From positions 558,001 through 622,000 of the forward strand of contig NZ_SBII01000001.1 in assembly GCF_004028155.1 (NCBI RefSeq): a DNA stretch of 64,000 bases, in the 5' to 3' direction. How positions within the stretch are numbered: the first letter of the stretch is position 1; each line of letters begins with the position of its first letter. The stretch comes from Flavobacterium cerinum. Lineage in GTDB: Bacteria; Bacteroidota; Bacteroidia; Flavobacteriales; Flavobacteriaceae. Below, in pieces: positions 26,117 through 35,304 of the stretch. A model generated the notes under the pieces. It saw nothing but the letters and a program-made list of their open reading frames with translations, was not told the DNA's origin and did no database searches. Position numbers and translations under genes: made by a program.

Positions 26117-27643
26117 ATGAAAAATTTTAGAATTTTATTATTTGTTGCTGTAGCCTCTCTTTTTGCTGCTTGCGACGATGCAATTGATATTAAGCAGCCC
26201 AGCGAATTATTACCTGAAGATACATTTGAAACAGTTAAGGATCTTACTTTAGGTTTAAATGGTGTTTACGGTGTTATTCCGGGTGAAAACCATATCATAT
26301 TTACTTCAATCTTTACAGATGAAGTTAGATTAGGTATTGCTAATGGTGGACAAGGTAGAGATGGTGAATTGGCTTTCGCGCTAAACAACAACTCTGGTGA
26401 TGCTGCATCAATATGGTTATCTAACTATAGTCTTGTTAACTTTGCTAACAGATTGTTAGTAGGAGCTAAAAATGTAACTCCTACTGAAGATGAGCTATCA
26501 TCATACAATGATATTGTAGCTCAGGCTCGTGCACTAAGAGCTTATGGACATTTCCAATTGCTTACATTTTTCTCACCAGATATGAAAAATGATAATGGTT
26601 TAGGTGTTATTGCTCTTGACTTTGTTCCTACAAAAGAACAAAAGTTACCAAGAAATACTAATGGTGAAGTTTTTGCTTTAATCAATAGTGATCTTGATTT
26701 TGCTGCACAAAACCTTGTTACAAAAACTGCTCAGAACAAAGGTTCTCTTAGAACTTATGTTTCTACGGATTTTGTTAAAGCTTTAAAAGTTCGTATGGCT
26801 ATCTACAGAGGTCAATATAATGCTGCGGAAGCTGATGTTGATGCGTTAATTGCTGCTTATCCTTTAACAAGGAAATTCTACGGTAATGCTACTAGTGTTA
26901 ATGCAGGAAGTGCAGACGATCTTTTAGCTAAAAGTGGTTACTTCAGATTATTTAGAGATGCCTTAATAACAGGTGCTAATAATAATAATGAGGTTATTTT
27001 CAAACTTGAAAGAGCTGCTTCTGCAAGTACTACAACTGGTAACTTCTATCAAGCTTGGTCTTCTGTTAACAGTAAGACTACTGGTGGTGCGTTCTTTGAA
27101 GTAAGTACAGCTTTATACAACAACCTTCTTCCTACAGATATTAGACGTGCTACTATTATTGATCCTACTGCTTTCCCTGCATTCAATGTTCGTCCGGTAG
27201 GTAAATATGCTGAATCTGAAAAAACGCCACTTTTGGCGGATGTTAAAATCTTCAGAGCTTCAGAGATGGTACTTCTTAAAGCTGAAATTTTAGCTAACCG
27301 TTCTGATTTCCCTGGAGTAGCTAATGCAATTAATGCAATCAGAGCAGCTCGTTTTGGAGATGCTTCTGGTAACATTGCTATACCTGGAAATATTCAGGCT
27401 GCTTGGGCTGCGATCTTAGATGAGAGAAGACTTGAGCTTGCATTTGAAGGTCACCGTTATGTTGATATCAAACGTTTAGGTGCTCTTGCAGGTAAAACAG
27501 TTGACAGAACACCGTCTGATTGTAACTTTAACAATGCATGTTCACTTGAGGTTACAGACTACAGATGGACTTTACCAGTTCCAAGACCTGAGCAGGCTGC
27601 TAATCCAAACATTCAACAAAACCCAGGTTATAATAATCAATAA
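26117..27643 (+). CDS. SusD/RagB-family nutrient-binding lipoprotein
   Basis: 508 residues with a lipoprotein signal ending in LFAAC (Cys 19) and Asp-rich residues after it, fitting the lipoprotein export signal for the cell surface in this group. The SusD pattern is visible: ALRAYGHFQLLTFFSPD (TPR-like helix), ILDERRLELAFEGHRYVDIKRLG and the C-terminal PVPRPEQAANPNIQQNPGY. It forms the lid over the SusC pore. It is in the same operon as SusC (17 bp) and the Calx-beta-like lipoprotein (11 bp). Confidence 0.93.
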   Translation: MKNFRILLFVAVASLFAACDDAIDIKQPSELLPEDTFETVKDLTLGLNGVYGVIPGENHIIFTSIFTDEVRLGIANGGQGRDGELAFALNNNSGDAASIWLSNYSLVNFANRLLVGAKNVTPTEDELSSYNDIVAQARALRAYGHFQLLTFFSPDMKNDNGLGVIALDFVPTKEQKLPRNTNGEVFALINSDLDFAAQNLVTKTAQNKGSLRTYVSTDFVKALKVRMAIYRGQYNAAEADVDALIAAYPLTRKFYGNATSVNAGSADDLLAKSGYFRLFRDALITGANNNNEVIFKLERAASASTTTGNFYQAWSSVNSKTTGGAFFEVSTALYNNLLPTDIRRATIIDPTAFPAFNVRPVGKYAESEKTPLLADVKIFRASEMVLLKAEILANRSDFPGVANAINAIRAARFGDASGNIAIPGNIQAAWAAILDERRLELAFEGHRYVDIKRLGALAGKTVDRTPSDCNFNNACSLEVTDYRWTLPVPRPEQAANPNIQQNPGYNNQ

Positions 27644-27654
27644 TAATATTTAGT

Positions 27655-28524
27655 ATGAAAAAATATATTTTAAAGTTAGCCCTGCTTACATTAAGCATGG
27701 GTACTTTGATGAGTTGTGAAGAAGATACTGTAACTTATGGTGGTAAGAATTTCGTTTCATTTGATAATGTTGCTTCTTTAAGGTTCAATTTTTTTGAACA
27801 TAGAGGAATAGCGGAAATTCCTGTTAACATGGCTTTCCCTAAATCTAATGACGTAAATGTTACTTTTACTATTACAAGTACTGTAGCGGTAGAAGGAGTA
27901 CACTATAAGGTTTTAACGCCAGGTAGTATTACTATTCCAGCAGGTCAAACAACAGGATTCATCAAAATTGAGATTATTGATAATGATATCATGGATGATT
28001 CTAAATCATTAGATGTTACTTTAACTGGTGTTTCTGAAGGTGATATTTCTTTAGGACTAACTGATCAAGGAGCTAGCTACAAAAGATTCCTTATTATTAA
28101 TGATGACTGTACAACAGACTTCCTGGAATTCTTTGGTAAATTTGATGTTACGAATGATGAAGGAGATGTTATCGGTACTGCTACTGCAGACGTTAATGAA
28201 ACTGGAGATTGTAATATCTTAATGATTAAAGGTGTTCTTGAAGATCAGCTTGAAAATGAAACAGATAAAGCAATTCAGTTTACATTTGTTCCTGGTGCTA
28301 ATAATAACGCTAGAAGAGGTACATTAACAGCTTTCCAACAATTATATTGTGAAGCATGTTATACTGATGCTGATGGTAACAACCAAACTTTCTTATTTGA
28401 AGGTGGTGGTAGGTTTAACGCTGATACTAAAGAGCTTGATATTACTGGTGGAATTTCTACTATCAGTACATTATTTCCATCTCCTGGTATTCCTACAAGT
28501 GTACATTTAAAACCAGCTAAATAA
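27655..28524 (+). CDS. Surface lipoprotein with Calx-beta-like domain, third gene of the SusCD operon
   Basis: 289 residues; the signal ends in TLMSC, followed by Glu-Glu-Asp. Residues about 45-160 show a Calx-beta-like beta-sandwich pattern (VEGVHYKVLTPGSITIPAG and IEIIDNDIMDDSKSLDVTL). The rest is beta-rich with a paired CEAC motif near residue 237. It is probably an extra binding lipoprotein attached to the SusCD complex on the cell surface. Its ligand is unknown. Confidence 0.72.
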   Translation: MKKYILKLALLTLSMGTLMSCEEDTVTYGGKNFVSFDNVASLRFNFFEHRGIAEIPVNMAFPKSNDVNVTFTITSTVAVEGVHYKVLTPGSITIPAGQTTGFIKIEIIDNDIMDDSKSLDVTLTGVSEGDISLGLTDQGASYKRFLIINDDCTTDFLEFFGKFDVTNDEGDVIGTATADVNETGDCNILMIKGVLEDQLENETDKAIQFTFVPGANNNARRGTLTAFQQLYCEACYTDADGNNQTFLFEGGGRFNADTKELDITGGISTISTLFPSPGIPTSVHLKPAK

Positions 28525-28546
28525 TTTTAGCAGTTATAAATATTTT

Positions 28547-28578
28547 AAGAGGCTTTCGTAAGAAAGCCTCTTTTTTTT
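28547..28578 (+). terminator. Terminator of the SusCD operon
   Basis: An 11-bp perfect stem (28547-28557 with 28562-28572), a GTAA tetraloop, then a continuing T-run to 28578. Confidence 0.92.
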
Positions 28579-28594
28579 GCTCTATTTTTACACG

Positions 28595-28622
28595 TTGAGA
28601 TTTATAAAATTAAGTACCTTTG
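28595..28622 (+). promoter_or_regulatory. Promoter of the putative porin gene
   Basis: TTG at 28595-28597 and TACCTTTG at 28615-28622, spaced 17 nt. The -7 box is a full match to TAnnTTTG; the spacing is slightly short. The start codon is 18 bp downstream. Confidence 0.6.
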
Positions 28623-28640
28623 CCCAAATTCAGAATCTAG

Positions 28641-30611
28641 ATGCTTAAAAAGATCCTTATTGTTTTTTTAGTTGTATTTCCTTTTTTGACTTTTTCTCAG
28701 GAAAAAGAAAAAGGCAGCACAAGTACATTGAAGCATGTTCCTATAGATAAAAAAGATAAAGTGGTGAAAGCCGCTGCAGATACTACTGCTACAATAAATA
28801 TGTACAAAATTATCACTCTTGATAGGGATACTACTTATGTAGATACTTCTTTAAGTATTAAGAAGGAATATGAAGTTAATTACCTGAGAAAGGATAATTT
28901 TGGATTATTGCCACTTTCTAACGAGGGGCAGCCTTATAATACTTTGGATTTTGGATTAACGAAATTTAATCCTTTCCCCGAAATGGGATTTAGAGCAAAG
29001 CACTCTGCCTATATGGGGGTTGATGATATCAATTACTATAATGTCGCTACACCTTATACTGATTTGATGTACCGTTCTGTTCTTGAACAAGGACAGGTTT
29101 TAGATGCTTTTATTACATTAAATACTTCTGAAAATTTAAACTTTGCAGTTGGTTACAAAGGATTACGTTCATTAGGTAGATATATAAATGAATTGTCAAG
29201 TAATGGTAATTTTAGATTTATAACCAGTTATAATACTTCGGATAAGCGTTATTTTGTTAAACTGCATTTTACTGCTCAGGATTTTTCAAATCAAGAGAAT
29301 GGTGGGATTGTAAATCAAAATGATTTTGAAAGTGGAAAGGCGCCTTATACTCAAAGGGAACGGTTAGATGTTTATTTAAAAGATGCCACATCATTACTAA
29401 AGGGGAATCGTTACTTTATAGATCATACTTTTAGATTGAATAAAAGTAATCCTAATAGTTTAGTGTTTCATCATCAGTTTAACTATGAAAATAAATTCTT
29501 TGAGTTTACCGAAAAAACACCTAGTGCCCGTTTTGGTGAATCTTATACGACTTCAATCAGCGACAAAACCCGTTATAACAGAATGTACAATATGCTGGGT
29601 GTTGCTTATTCAAATGAAACTATTGGAACTATTGAGTTTTATCTTGAAGATTTTAATTATAATTACTTTTATAGAAGTATAATATTAGGTTCAAACGGAA
29701 CTATTGAAACGCCAAATTCGGTTAGTGATCGAATTAATACTTATGGTGCACGTTATACCTATCAAAAAGATAAGTGGAAAGGGAGTATTCTTTTTTCAAA
29801 TTCAATAACAAATCAATCGTTAGCAAATATTGATGCTTCGGCGAGATATACGTTTGATGAGAGAAATGTATTGTCTGCCCGATATCAAAATATGAATAAG
29901 CTTCCAAATCATAACTTTATTTTATATCAGAGCGATTATAAAAATTATAACTGGCCAAATTCATCGCTTAATAGTAGCTTTAAGAATGAAAAAATTAACA
30001 ATATTGAATTTGAGGCTAAAACACAGTGGGTAACTGCATCTGCGCAGTACACCGTTTTAAATGATCATTTATATTTTAGTAATGATCATATAGATGTGCC
30101 ACTTGTAAAACCAACCGATATTAATCCTATTCTTGTTTCACCTAAACAATACGGAGGAACTATAAATTACCTCTCGCTTAAAGTTGGTAAAGAATTTAGG
30201 TTTTGGAAGTTAGCATTAGATAATACTTTTTTATATCAAAAAGTTGATCAGGGAAGCCATGTACTTAATGTTCCTGAATTTGTTACAAGAAACAGTTTGT
30301 ATTATTCTGACCATGTTTTTAAAAGAGCTTTATATTTTCAAACCGGGTTTACTTTTCAATATTTCACGAAATATTATGCCAATGACTACAATCCTATAAT
30401 AGGTGAGTTTTATAGTCAGGATAAAAAGAAAATTGGAGATTTCCCTTTGATGGATTTTTTCATCAATGCAAAAATTAGACAGTTTAGACTTTTTATAAAA
30501 GCAGAGCATTTTAATTCCAGCTTTACCGGTTACAATTATTATTCGGCACCAAATTATCCGTATAAAGATTTTACTTTACGCTTTGGTGTTATATGGGATT
30601 TCTTCTCATAA
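28641..30611 (+). CDS. Putative porin (Bacteroidota family)
   Basis: 656 residues with a signal peptide (LIVFLVVFPFLTFSQ). A Lys/Asp-rich linker is followed by a long beta-barrel pattern of alternating aromatic strands and polar turns. It ends in FTLRFGVIWDFFS with a terminal aromatic strand. This matches the Bacteroidota 'putative porin' family. It should be an outer-membrane pore, but the solute is unknown. It has its own terminator upstream and a -7 box, so it is likely transcribed alone. Confidence 0.78.
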   Translation: MLKKILIVFLVVFPFLTFSQEKEKGSTSTLKHVPIDKKDKVVKAAADTTATINMYKIITLDRDTTYVDTSLSIKKEYEVNYLRKDNFGLLPLSNEGQPYNTLDFGLTKFNPFPEMGFRAKHSAYMGVDDINYYNVATPYTDLMYRSVLEQGQVLDAFITLNTSENLNFAVGYKGLRSLGRYINELSSNGNFRFITSYNTSDKRYFVKLHFTAQDFSNQENGGIVNQNDFESGKAPYTQRERLDVYLKDATSLLKGNRYFIDHTFRLNKSNPNSLVFHHQFNYENKFFEFTEKTPSARFGESYTTSISDKTRYNRMYNMLGVAYSNETIGTIEFYLEDFNYNYFYRSIILGSNGTIETPNSVSDRINTYGARYTYQKDKWKGSILFSNSITNQSLANIDASARYTFDERNVLSARYQNMNKLPNHNFILYQSDYKNYNWPNSSLNSSFKNEKINNIEFEAKTQWVTASAQYTVLNDHLYFSNDHIDVPLVKPTDINPILVSPKQYGGTINYLSLKVGKEFRFWKLALDNTFLYQKVDQGSHVLNVPEFVTRNSLYYSDHVFKRALYFQTGFTFQYFTKYYANDYNPIIGEFYSQDKKKIGDFPLMDFFINAKIRQFRLFIKAEHFNSSFTGYNYYSAPNYPYKDFTLRFGVIWDFFS

Positions 30612-30643
30612 TTATTTTAACTATTATTTTTAATAGCAATACA

Positions 30644-30651
30644 TATCTTTG
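30644..30651 (+). promoter_or_regulatory. -7 box for the cystathionine beta-synthase gene
   Basis: TATCTTTG matches TAnnTTTG, 40 bp before the chosen ATG at 30692. No clear TTTG is seen at -33. Confidence 0.5.
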
Positions 30652-30691
30652 CAACGGATTACCATGATAGATGGTAACTAAATTAATCGAA

Positions 30692-32053
30692 ATGAAATAC
30701 GCAGAAAATATACTTGGAACCATTGGAAATACCCCAATGGTGAAATTAAATAAACTGACTAAAGATATTGATGCTTTAGTTCTGGCTAAAGTAGAAACAT
30801 TCAATCCTGGTAATTCTGTTAAAGACAGGATGGCTGTAAAAATGATTGAAGATGCTGAAGCAGATGGCAGGCTTAAACCAGGCGGAACCATTATTGAAGG
30901 GACATCTGGTAATACAGGAATGGGACTTGCGTTGGCTGCTATTGTAAAAGGATATAAACTAATTTGTGTTATATCTGACAAACAGTCTAAAGAGAAAATG
31001 GATATTCTTAGAGCTGTTGGTGCTAAGGTTGTGGTTTGCCCTACGGATGTAGAGCCAACAGATCCACGCTCGTACTATTCTGTATCAAAACGTTTAGCTA
31101 CGGAAACGCCAAATTCATGGTATGTAAACCAGTATGATAATATGTCTAATACGGCAGCTCATTATGAGCAGACCGCTCCTGAGATTTGGGAACAAACAGA
31201 CGGAAAGATTACACACTTTGTTGTAGGTGTAGGTACTGGTGGAACGATATCAGGTGTTGCTAAATATCTTAAAGAAAGAAACCCTAATATTAAGGTTTGG
31301 GGTATAGATACTTATGGTTCTGTGTTCAAAAAGTACCATGAGACTGGCATATTTGACGAGAATGAAATTTATTCTTATATTACTGAAGGCATAGGCGAGG
31401 ATATCCTGCCTAAAAACGTAGATTTCTCACTTATTGATGGTTTTACAAAGGTAACTGACAAAGATGCTGCTGTTTATACACGCAGGCTGGCATTAGAAGA
31501 GGGTATATTTGTTGGAAATTCTGCAGGAGCAGCAATAAAAGGTTTACTACAGTTAAAAGACGAATTTAAACCTGATGATGTTGTTGTTGTTTTATTCCAC
31601 GATAGCGGAAGCCGTTATGTAGGGAAAATGTTTAATGATGATTGGATGCGTGAACGTGGTTTTCTTGATGAAGAGATAACTAAAGCAGAAGATCTTATTA
31701 AGGATCATGCTGATAAACCGCTTGTGATAGTACGTACGGAAGAGTTGGTGTCTCATGCTATTGAACGTCTTCGTAAATATAAAATATCTCAAATCCCCGT
31801 TATTGATACCAATGGTTTTGTTGGATCGGTAGATGAAACGGATCTTTTTAGAAGTTATGTAGAAGATAAGGATATTGCAGATAAACCTATCCGTGAGGTT
31901 ATGGGGAAACCATATCCAATTGTTCAGGCTAATACTTCTATAGAAGAAATTTCCAAATTAATAAATAAAGATAATCAGGCTGTATTGGTTGATCTTGGTA
32001 ATGGTAGACACCACATTATTACAAAGCATGACATTATTAGTTCGATTAAGTAA
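30692..32053 (+). CDS. Cystathionine beta-synthase / cysteine synthase family with CBS domain pair
   Basis: Start taken at 30692 (MKYAENILGTIGNTPMV); an ATG seven codons earlier lacks family similarity. The protein has 453 residues. Residues 1-320 are a fold-type II PLP domain, with PLP Lys 44 in NSVKDR, EGTSGNTGMGLA at 69-80 and the phosphate loop GTGGTISG. Residues about 335-453 form a CBS domain pair (VSHAIERLRKYKISQIPVID and IEEISKLINKDNQAVLV), the usual regulatory unit. It condenses serine with homocysteine, or makes cysteine. The CBS pair favours cystathionine beta-synthase, but sequence alone does not settle it. Confidence 0.88.
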   Translation: MKYAENILGTIGNTPMVKLNKLTKDIDALVLAKVETFNPGNSVKDRMAVKMIEDAEADGRLKPGGTIIEGTSGNTGMGLALAAIVKGYKLICVISDKQSKEKMDILRAVGAKVVVCPTDVEPTDPRSYYSVSKRLATETPNSWYVNQYDNMSNTAAHYEQTAPEIWEQTDGKITHFVVGVGTGGTISGVAKYLKERNPNIKVWGIDTYGSVFKKYHETGIFDENEIYSYITEGIGEDILPKNVDFSLIDGFTKVTDKDAAVYTRRLALEEGIFVGNSAGAAIKGLLQLKDEFKPDDVVVVLFHDSGSRYVGKMFNDDWMRERGFLDEEITKAEDLIKDHADKPLVIVRTEELVSHAIERLRKYKISQIPVIDTNGFVGSVDETDLFRSYVEDKDIADKPIREVMGKPYPIVQANTSIEEISKLINKDNQAVLVDLGNGRHHIITKHDIISSIK

Positions 32054-32073
32054 CAATATATTTTATTACATTG

Positions 32074-32097
32074 AAAGAGCCATAAGGCTCTTTTTTT
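32074..32097 (+). terminator. Terminator of the cystathionine beta-synthase gene
   Basis: AAAGAGCC at 32074-32081 pairs with GGCTCTTT at 32086-32093 around an ATAA loop, followed by a T-run to 32097. Confidence 0.88.
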
Positions 32098-32104
32098 ACT
32101 TTTG
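32097..32104 (+). promoter_or_regulatory. -7 box touching the preceding terminator, for the exonuclease gene
   Basis: TACTTTTG fits TAnnTTTG; its first T is the last T of the terminator tract. It lies only 3 bp before the ATG at 32108, so any transcript from it would be leaderless. The -33 element is not evident. Confidence 0.4.
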
Positions 32105-32107
32105 CAT

Positions 32108-32629
32108 ATGACTTTTACTGCTATAGATTTTGAAACAGCTACCGGATATGCGCATAGTGCTTGTGCTGTTGGTATTGTTACCGTAGAAAATGGAATTATT
32201 ATTGAAGAATACCACACCTTAATTCAGCCACCTGACAATGAATACTGGTATCGTAATGTGATGGTACATGGTATTAAGCCAGTTCAGACACTAAATGTGC
32301 CTACTTTTGATACTTTGTTTCCGCAGTTAAGGGATAGACTGTTTGGTAAGAAACTTGTAGCGCATAATGAATCGTTTGACCGTAATGTGCTTGCAAAAAC
32401 CATGAAATATTATGGACTTTATTATGATGAACTTGAATTAGCTGATCGATGGGAATGTACCTGCAAAATTTACAAAGCGAAGGGGTATAAGCCTGCAAAT
32501 CTTAAAGCCTGTAGTGACCGAAATGGGATTCAATTAAATCACCATGAAGCATTATCGGATGCCAGAGCTTGTGCCAAATTATATTTACTTCATGACAGGC
32601 AGATTAAAATGAATCTTTCTGATTTTTAA
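32108..32629 (+). CDS. DnaQ-like 3'-5' exonuclease (DEDDh)
   Basis: 173 residues from the ATG at 32108; a TTG two codons earlier lies inside the -7 box and is rejected. All DEDDh catalytic residues are visible: Asp 7 and Glu 9 (AIDFETA), Asp 91 (VAHNESFDRNVL), and His 146 and Asp 151 (NHHEALSDARACAKL). Such stand-alone exonucleases degrade or trim DNA or RNA in the cytoplasm. It has no BRCT or polymerase domain attached, so it is not a full polymerase III epsilon subunit. Exact substrate unknown. Confidence 0.85.
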   Translation: MTFTAIDFETATGYAHSACAVGIVTVENGIIIEEYHTLIQPPDNEYWYRNVMVHGIKPVQTLNVPTFDTLFPQLRDRLFGKKLVAHNESFDRNVLAKTMKYYGLYYDELELADRWECTCKIYKAKGYKPANLKACSDRNGIQLNHHEALSDARACAKLYLLHDRQIKMNLSDF

Positions 32630-32644
32630 TTCTACATTTCTTTC

Positions 32645-32758
32645 ACTCTAAAATGTACGAAAAGAGGAATATTGGGGCCTTTGTTTTTTTAACTATTTGA
32701 ATTTTAAATCTTTAGGTTTTGTTGTTGTTTTTACTCTGAAATGTTCAAAAGGGAGTAA
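32645..32758 (+). repeat. Imperfect direct repeat in the gap before the DUF2851 gene
   Basis: Two copies of about 26 bp, at 32645-32670 and 32733-32758, start ACTCT and share AAATGT and an A-rich then G-rich end. They lie 88 bp apart. The second copy, with its flank, carries TTACTC and GAGTAA as inverted ends. They may be binding sites for a regulator; no such regulator is identified. Confidence 0.4.
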
Positions 32759-32803
32759 TTAAAATGTAGGAAATCATAGCTATTTTTCTGTATTTTAGTA
32801 GTA

Positions 32804-34072
32804 ATGAAAGAAGATTTCCTACACCATATATGGCAGTTTAAAAAATTTAATGTGCTGGATTTAAAAACAGTTCAGGGTGACCGTGTTGAAATTATCAATG
32901 CAGGTCAGTATCTGCAATTAGCAGGTCCTGATTTTTTTAATGCTCAGCTTATTATTGGCAGCCAAAAATGGGCAGGTAATGTAGAAATTCATATTAAATC
33001 TTCTGACTGGTATATTCATAATCACGAAAGGGATGCTGCCTATGATAATGTGATATTACATGTAGTCTGGGAACATGATTCAGAGGTATTCCGGCATGAT
33101 AATTCTGAGATTCCTGTATTGGAACTTAAGTCTTACGTCATGCCAGATGTATTACAAAATTACAATGCACTATCTGTTTCTAAGTCTTGGATTTACTGCG
33201 AAAAAGAGCTTGAATCTATAGATCGTTTTGTTCTTGATAACTGGAAAGAACGGTTGTTCTTGGAACGTTTAGAGCGCAAATCGGTTCCTATTATAGAATT
33301 GGCGAAAGCTACTGGGAACGATTGGGAAGCAGTGCTGTTTTGCTTTTTAGCTAAAAATTTCGGACTCAATACAAATGGTGATCTATTTTATAGTATGGCG
33401 AAGTCTATTCCATTTTCAGTTATACGAAGGGAGAGTTTTGAGGCAGAAAATGTTGAAGCGATACTCTTTGGTAGAGCAGGATTGTTGGATTTTCCCCATG
33501 AAGATACTTATTTTAAAGACCTTAAGTCGCGTTATGATTACATTTGTCATAAATATCAAATTCCTGAGGTACACATTGATGCATTGCAGTTTTTTAAACA
33601 CAGGCCAGATAATTTCCCTACGATCCGATTATCGCAATTAGCACAACTTTATCATAAACACCAAAATTTATTCTCGAAAATAACCCAAAGAGTTTCTATT
33701 GAGGATATTTACAGGATTTTTGAAGTTCAGGTTTCGGACTATTGGCAAACGCATTATCGTTTTGATAAAGAGAGTGCTAAAAAGCGAAAAGCACTTACAA
33801 CGTCCTTTGTTGACTTAATAATTATCAATACTATTGTTCCTTTTCGGTTTGCTTATTGTAAGAGTATTGGTAAGGAAAATAGTGAAGAACTTATTGCTTT
33901 GCTGCAGGCTGTTGCACCTGAAAAAAATACTATTATTGATAAATTTAAATATTTCAAAATTCCGGCACAATCAGCTTATGACAGCCAGTCACTATTGCAG
34001 CAAAAAAACGAATATTGCAATCATAAACGTTGTTTGCAATGTGCTGTTGGTCTTGAACTTTTAAAGAAATGA
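32804..34072 (+). CDS. DUF2851 family protein
   Basis: 422 residues with no signal peptide. The N-terminal part follows the DUF2851 family: HIWQFKKFN, GDRVEIINAGQYLQLAGPDF, GNVEIHIKSSDWYIHNHE. The last 20 residues carry three clustered Cys in CNHKRCLQC plus His, a likely metal-binding tail. The family is nearly universal in Bacteroidota and uncharacterised; the N-terminal motifs hint at a nuclease-like fold, which is only a guess. The 174-bp upstream gap holds an imperfect repeat but no clear promoter. Confidence 0.8.
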   Translation: MKEDFLHHIWQFKKFNVLDLKTVQGDRVEIINAGQYLQLAGPDFFNAQLIIGSQKWAGNVEIHIKSSDWYIHNHERDAAYDNVILHVVWEHDSEVFRHDNSEIPVLELKSYVMPDVLQNYNALSVSKSWIYCEKELESIDRFVLDNWKERLFLERLERKSVPIIELAKATGNDWEAVLFCFLAKNFGLNTNGDLFYSMAKSIPFSVIRRESFEAENVEAILFGRAGLLDFPHEDTYFKDLKSRYDYICHKYQIPEVHIDALQFFKHRPDNFPTIRLSQLAQLYHKHQNLFSKITQRVSIEDIYRIFEVQVSDYWQTHYRFDKESAKKRKALTTSFVDLIIINTIVPFRFAYCKSIGKENSEELIALLQAVAPEKNTIIDKFKYFKIPAQSAYDSQSLLQQKNEYCNHKRCLQCAVGLELLKK

Positions 34073-34094
34073 TGTGGTTTTAATTTGAAAACAC

Positions 34095-34102
34095 TACTTT
34101 TG
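34095..34102 (+). promoter_or_regulatory. -7 box for the PspC-domain gene
   Basis: TACTTTTG matches TAnnTTTG, 18 bp before the ATG at 34121, for a leader of about 12 nt. No clear -33 element. Confidence 0.5.
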
Positions 34103-34120
34103 AATACTCAATCATTACAG

Positions 34121-34348
34121 ATGTCCATAATAACGAACATACGTCATTTTTTTGAAAAACACGGTTTTGCAGTGTCGTCACGACTTGCAGACAGGCTTGG
34201 TATGCGTGCTACTAATGTTAGATTGTTCTTTATTTATATCTCTTTTGTAACTGTTGGGCTTTGGTTTGGAGTGTATCTAACGTTAGCTTTCTGGCTTAAG
34301 TTGAAAGATGCGGTATATACTAAGAGAAGTTCTGTGTTTGATCTCTAA
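34121..34348 (+). CDS. PspC-domain membrane protein
   Basis: 75 residues. The start is the ATG at 34121 (MSIITNIRHFFEKHGFAV); a TTG twelve codons earlier lies upstream of the -7 box and is unlikely. The sequence SSRLADRLGMRATNVRLFFIYISFVTVGLWFGVY, read in two parts, shows the PspC pattern: a short cytosolic helix pair and a membrane helix at about 35-60. PspC proteins are small inner-membrane stress proteins. It stands alone here, without pspA or pspB, so its role is unclear. Confidence 0.72.
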   Translation: MSIITNIRHFFEKHGFAVSSRLADRLGMRATNVRLFFIYISFVTVGLWFGVYLTLAFWLKLKDAVYTKRSSVFDL

Positions 34349-34388
34349 AATTGTAATTTTCACGTCAGCCACTCTGTAAGTTTAAAAA

Positions 34389-35288
34389 ATGAAGCTATTT
34401 CAATTCTTTTTTCGTTTTACAAGTAATCAACGAAAGGGGATAATAGCATTATTTATTTTAATGATTATGTTTCAGGTAGGTTATTTTATTCTTACTTCTT
34501 CAGATTTTACATCCAAAAAAGAAAAATCTGAAGAAGAAAAATTATGGCTGGCATTTCAGACGGAAATTGATGCACTAAAAGCAAAAAAGAATACATCAAA
34601 AGATACTATTTATCCTTTTAATCCTAATTTTATTAGCGATTACAGGGGCTATATGCTAGGACTTTCTGTTCAGGAAATTGATCGTCTCCATAAATTTAGA
34701 AAATCGGGAGAATATGTCAATTCTGTTGCTGATTTTAAAAAGGTAACAGGAGTATCTGATAGTCTTCTTCTAAAGTTATCTCCTTATTTTAAATTCCCGG
34801 ATTGGATCAAGGATATTAAAACATCTGGTTCTAATGTATATTTAGCCGGAGAAAAAAGCAATCCTTATGTAAAAGAAGAACGTTCTATTAAAGTGATTGA
34901 TATAAACGATGCCTTAGAAGAAGATTTGATTAAGGTTTATGGGATTGGTCCTTACTATGCGAAAGCAATATTACGCCGCCGAGCCGATCTTGGAGCTTTT
35001 GTGAGCATGGATCAGATGGATGATTTTAAAGAATTTTCTGAGGAAGCAAAAGCAGGGTTAAAGAAAAGTTTTAAGACTGAAAGTAATCCATTGGTGAACA
35101 AGATCAATGTTAATACGGCTTCTTTATTGCAATTGTCTCGTTTTCCGTACTTTAGTAAAGAAATTGCCCGTGGAATACTAACACAGCGTAGTATGAACGG
35201 AAGGATTAAAAGAATTGACGAATTGTTAGAAATTAGTAGTTTTCCTGTTGATAAAGTAAAAATAATTGCCTTATATTTGGAATTCTAA
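34389..35288 (+). CDS. Membrane-anchored helix-hairpin-helix (ComEA-like) protein
   Basis: 299 residues. A membrane helix at about 19-36 (GIIALFILMIMFQVGYFIL) anchors it, and the remainder is presumably periplasmic. Three helix-hairpin-helix units follow: about 85-145 (LSVQEIDRLHKFRKSGEYVN), 175-230 (IKVYGIGPYYAKAILRRRADLG) and 235-297 (INVNTASLLQLSRFPYFSKE). HhH modules bind DNA without sequence preference, and single-domain ComEA proteins take up DNA. Whether this one acts in competence or elsewhere is unknown. It ends 16 bp before the acyl-CoA dehydrogenase start. Confidence 0.78.
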   Translation: MKLFQFFFRFTSNQRKGIIALFILMIMFQVGYFILTSSDFTSKKEKSEEEKLWLAFQTEIDALKAKKNTSKDTIYPFNPNFISDYRGYMLGLSVQEIDRLHKFRKSGEYVNSVADFKKVTGVSDSLLLKLSPYFKFPDWIKDIKTSGSNVYLAGEKSNPYVKEERSIKVIDINDALEEDLIKVYGIGPYYAKAILRRRADLGAFVSMDQMDDFKEFSEEAKAGLKKSFKTESNPLVNKINVNTASLLQLSRFPYFSKEIARGILTQRSMNGRIKRIDELLEISSFPVDKVKIIALYLEF

Positions 35289-35304
35289 AAAAAATAAAAC
35301 AAAA

